From assembly GCF_033568475.1 (NCBI RefSeq), contig NC_133122.1, forward strand, positions 141,181,402 through 141,245,401: a DNA stretch of 64,000 nt, given 5' to 3'. The DNA comes from Henckelia pumila. Taxonomy: Eukaryota; Streptophyta; Magnoliopsida; Lamiales; Gesneriaceae. A program made the position numbers and the translations under genes. The notes under the pieces are model-generated. The model saw only the letters and a program-made list of their open reading frames with translations. It searched no databases and was not told the DNA's origin. Of this stretch, positions 62,770-64,000 are shown in pieces (the first letter of the stretch is position 1; every line of letters starts with the position of its first letter).

Positions 62770-64000
62770 CTGCAACCAACATGTGTTACTATTAACAAAT
62801 ATACATTAAAAATATATGCATAAATCAAATCGATTCATGTAAAAAGGGAGAAAATTTCAGGATGAAAAGCGTTAAAATCTAAGAGGGCGTTGGATGTTGA
62901 AATTATTGATGGTAAGGCCAAAAAGGAAATCACAAAAAAAAGCCGCAAAAAAACAAAAACTAGCATGCCCAAAAGAAAGACAGAAAAATATCAAAACAAC
63001 AATTAAAAAATAAACTAGCAACAAACCAAATAATACGTTTTATAATTAAGATTGATGCACTGAAAGCATTATATATTTTAAAATAATTTTGATGTGATTC
63101 AATAATGAAAAATATCTACCATACTGATCAAAACCTCTCACCTATGTAAAGAGAGAACATCATACCAAAATTAAGAAATACTGATAAGAGTTTTTTGCCA
63201 ACTAGCAGTCTAGCATTGCCTTGTATTTGTCAGTCTTCATGCAAAACTACATAAGATCATGTGTTCTGTGCATTATCTATTCGTTATCATTCTATTATTA
63301 AAACTTCAACATTATGTCACAGCGGGAATATATACTTCCCCGCCTAGTGTGTTGACCAAAAATCTATCAGCGCGAAAAAAGGCCCAAGATTTCAAGAAGT
63401 AGTTGGAACCACAATTCTTTCTGACCATTGATTGTGGGTGTGCAGTGCAAGCCTTGTTCTACCTCTTCTTGGAAAAAGAAAGTTTTCATGTGAATGTTAA
63501 CCACAAAAAAGGGTTCCTGGTCTAAAATCAGAATAAATTGTTAAATTAGAAGACATCTTCGATATAATTCATTATTTAGCTATTAATTTTTTTAATTACA
63601 TTATCCCAGATGTCAATACAAGGAGAATTGTTGTCTTCCATTTTAAGATAAATTAATTAGGGTTTGACATTATTCATAAATAATATAAGGTATTCACAGC
63701 TGATCCACGTAATCACGAGTTGTATTGCATTCTCTCTTCATTATCTAGGTATTACTTAAAATTCAACAAAATTAACATCAGGTAACAAAAATAAATGATA
63801 AAAGCCACCATTCCAGAAACAACTTAGGTAGCCAATGTCAAATGATGTTGGTGGCTCGGAGCAAAATATCTTGACCCAAATTGCTATTATTTCCATTCAC
63901 ATGTCAAGCCAACAGTGTTTATCAAGGATTTTTAACAAAATATTTGAAGACTAATTAAGAGTCATTCGAGAAGTACCAAAAACCACCGCTCAAAACATGT
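62770..64000 (-). other. Intron of the Ca2+-ATPase gene running out of the window
   Basis: The exon beginning DPCRPG starts at 62769. In this family the preceding residues end in a VGIKD-type motif, which should come from the next upstream exon. I found no such exon up to 64000, so this is at least 1.2 kb of intron, AT-rich with no element recognised. Confidence 0.6.

Noticed and set aside
1-64000. CRISPR arrays, bacterial operons, phage or organelle inserts
   Set aside because: No spaced repeats, no intron-free gene strings and no such proteins. All recognised genes are plant nuclear genes, mostly intron-containing.

Overview
This is plant nuclear DNA, most likely from a eudicot. It has AT-rich intergenic sequence, many short GT-AG introns, and proteins that read as the plant versions of their families. 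No bacterial, organellar or viral gene cluster is present, and I found no undescribed biological system. The dominant feature is structural. Positions 1-25359 (copy A) and 28329-53241 (copy B) are the same ~25 kb locus in the same orientation. They are separated by a gap of exactly 100 N (25360-25459) and by 2.9 kb of other sequence. Copy A stops at the gap, while copy B runs on into further genes. This layout is what a missed overlap, or two allelic contigs scaffolded end to end, would give. A true tandem duplication is the alternative.

Each copy carries, left to right: a FIP2-like BTB/pentapeptide-repeat gene (minus); RRP6L2, the nuclear exosome 3'-5' exonuclease (minus); an inactive LRR receptor-like kinase of the At3g03770 type (plus); and SUVR3, a SET-domain protein (minus, tail to tail with the kinase). 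Copy B gives clean multi-exon models: RRP6L2 with 14 exons (938 aa), the kinase with 7 exons (789 aa) and SUVR3 with 2 exons (326 aa). All splice phases add up.

The copies are unequal in quality. Copy A at about 16.7-23.1 kb is full of single-base insertions, with a net excess of roughly 0.4-0.5 kb, and this breaks its kinase and SUVR3 copies. Copy B at about 27.3-28.8 kb shows the same pattern in the 3' exons of FIP2. Elsewhere the copies differ by rare substitutions, microsatellite length and a few small indels, as alleles would. The 'broken' genes are therefore more likely sequence error than decay.

To the right of copy B lie a single-exon OSTC/DC2-type oligosaccharyltransferase subunit (53970-54482, minus) and the 3' half of an autoinhibited Ca2+-ATPase of the ACA8/ACA10 type (57387-62769, minus), whose 5' exons lie beyond the window. 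The unique stretch after the gap holds a small LTR-derived fossil (TRIM). The genes are unrelated housekeeping and signalling loci, not an operon or pathway cluster. The kinase-SUVR3 neighbourhood resembles the Arabidopsis At3g03750-At3g03770 interval.
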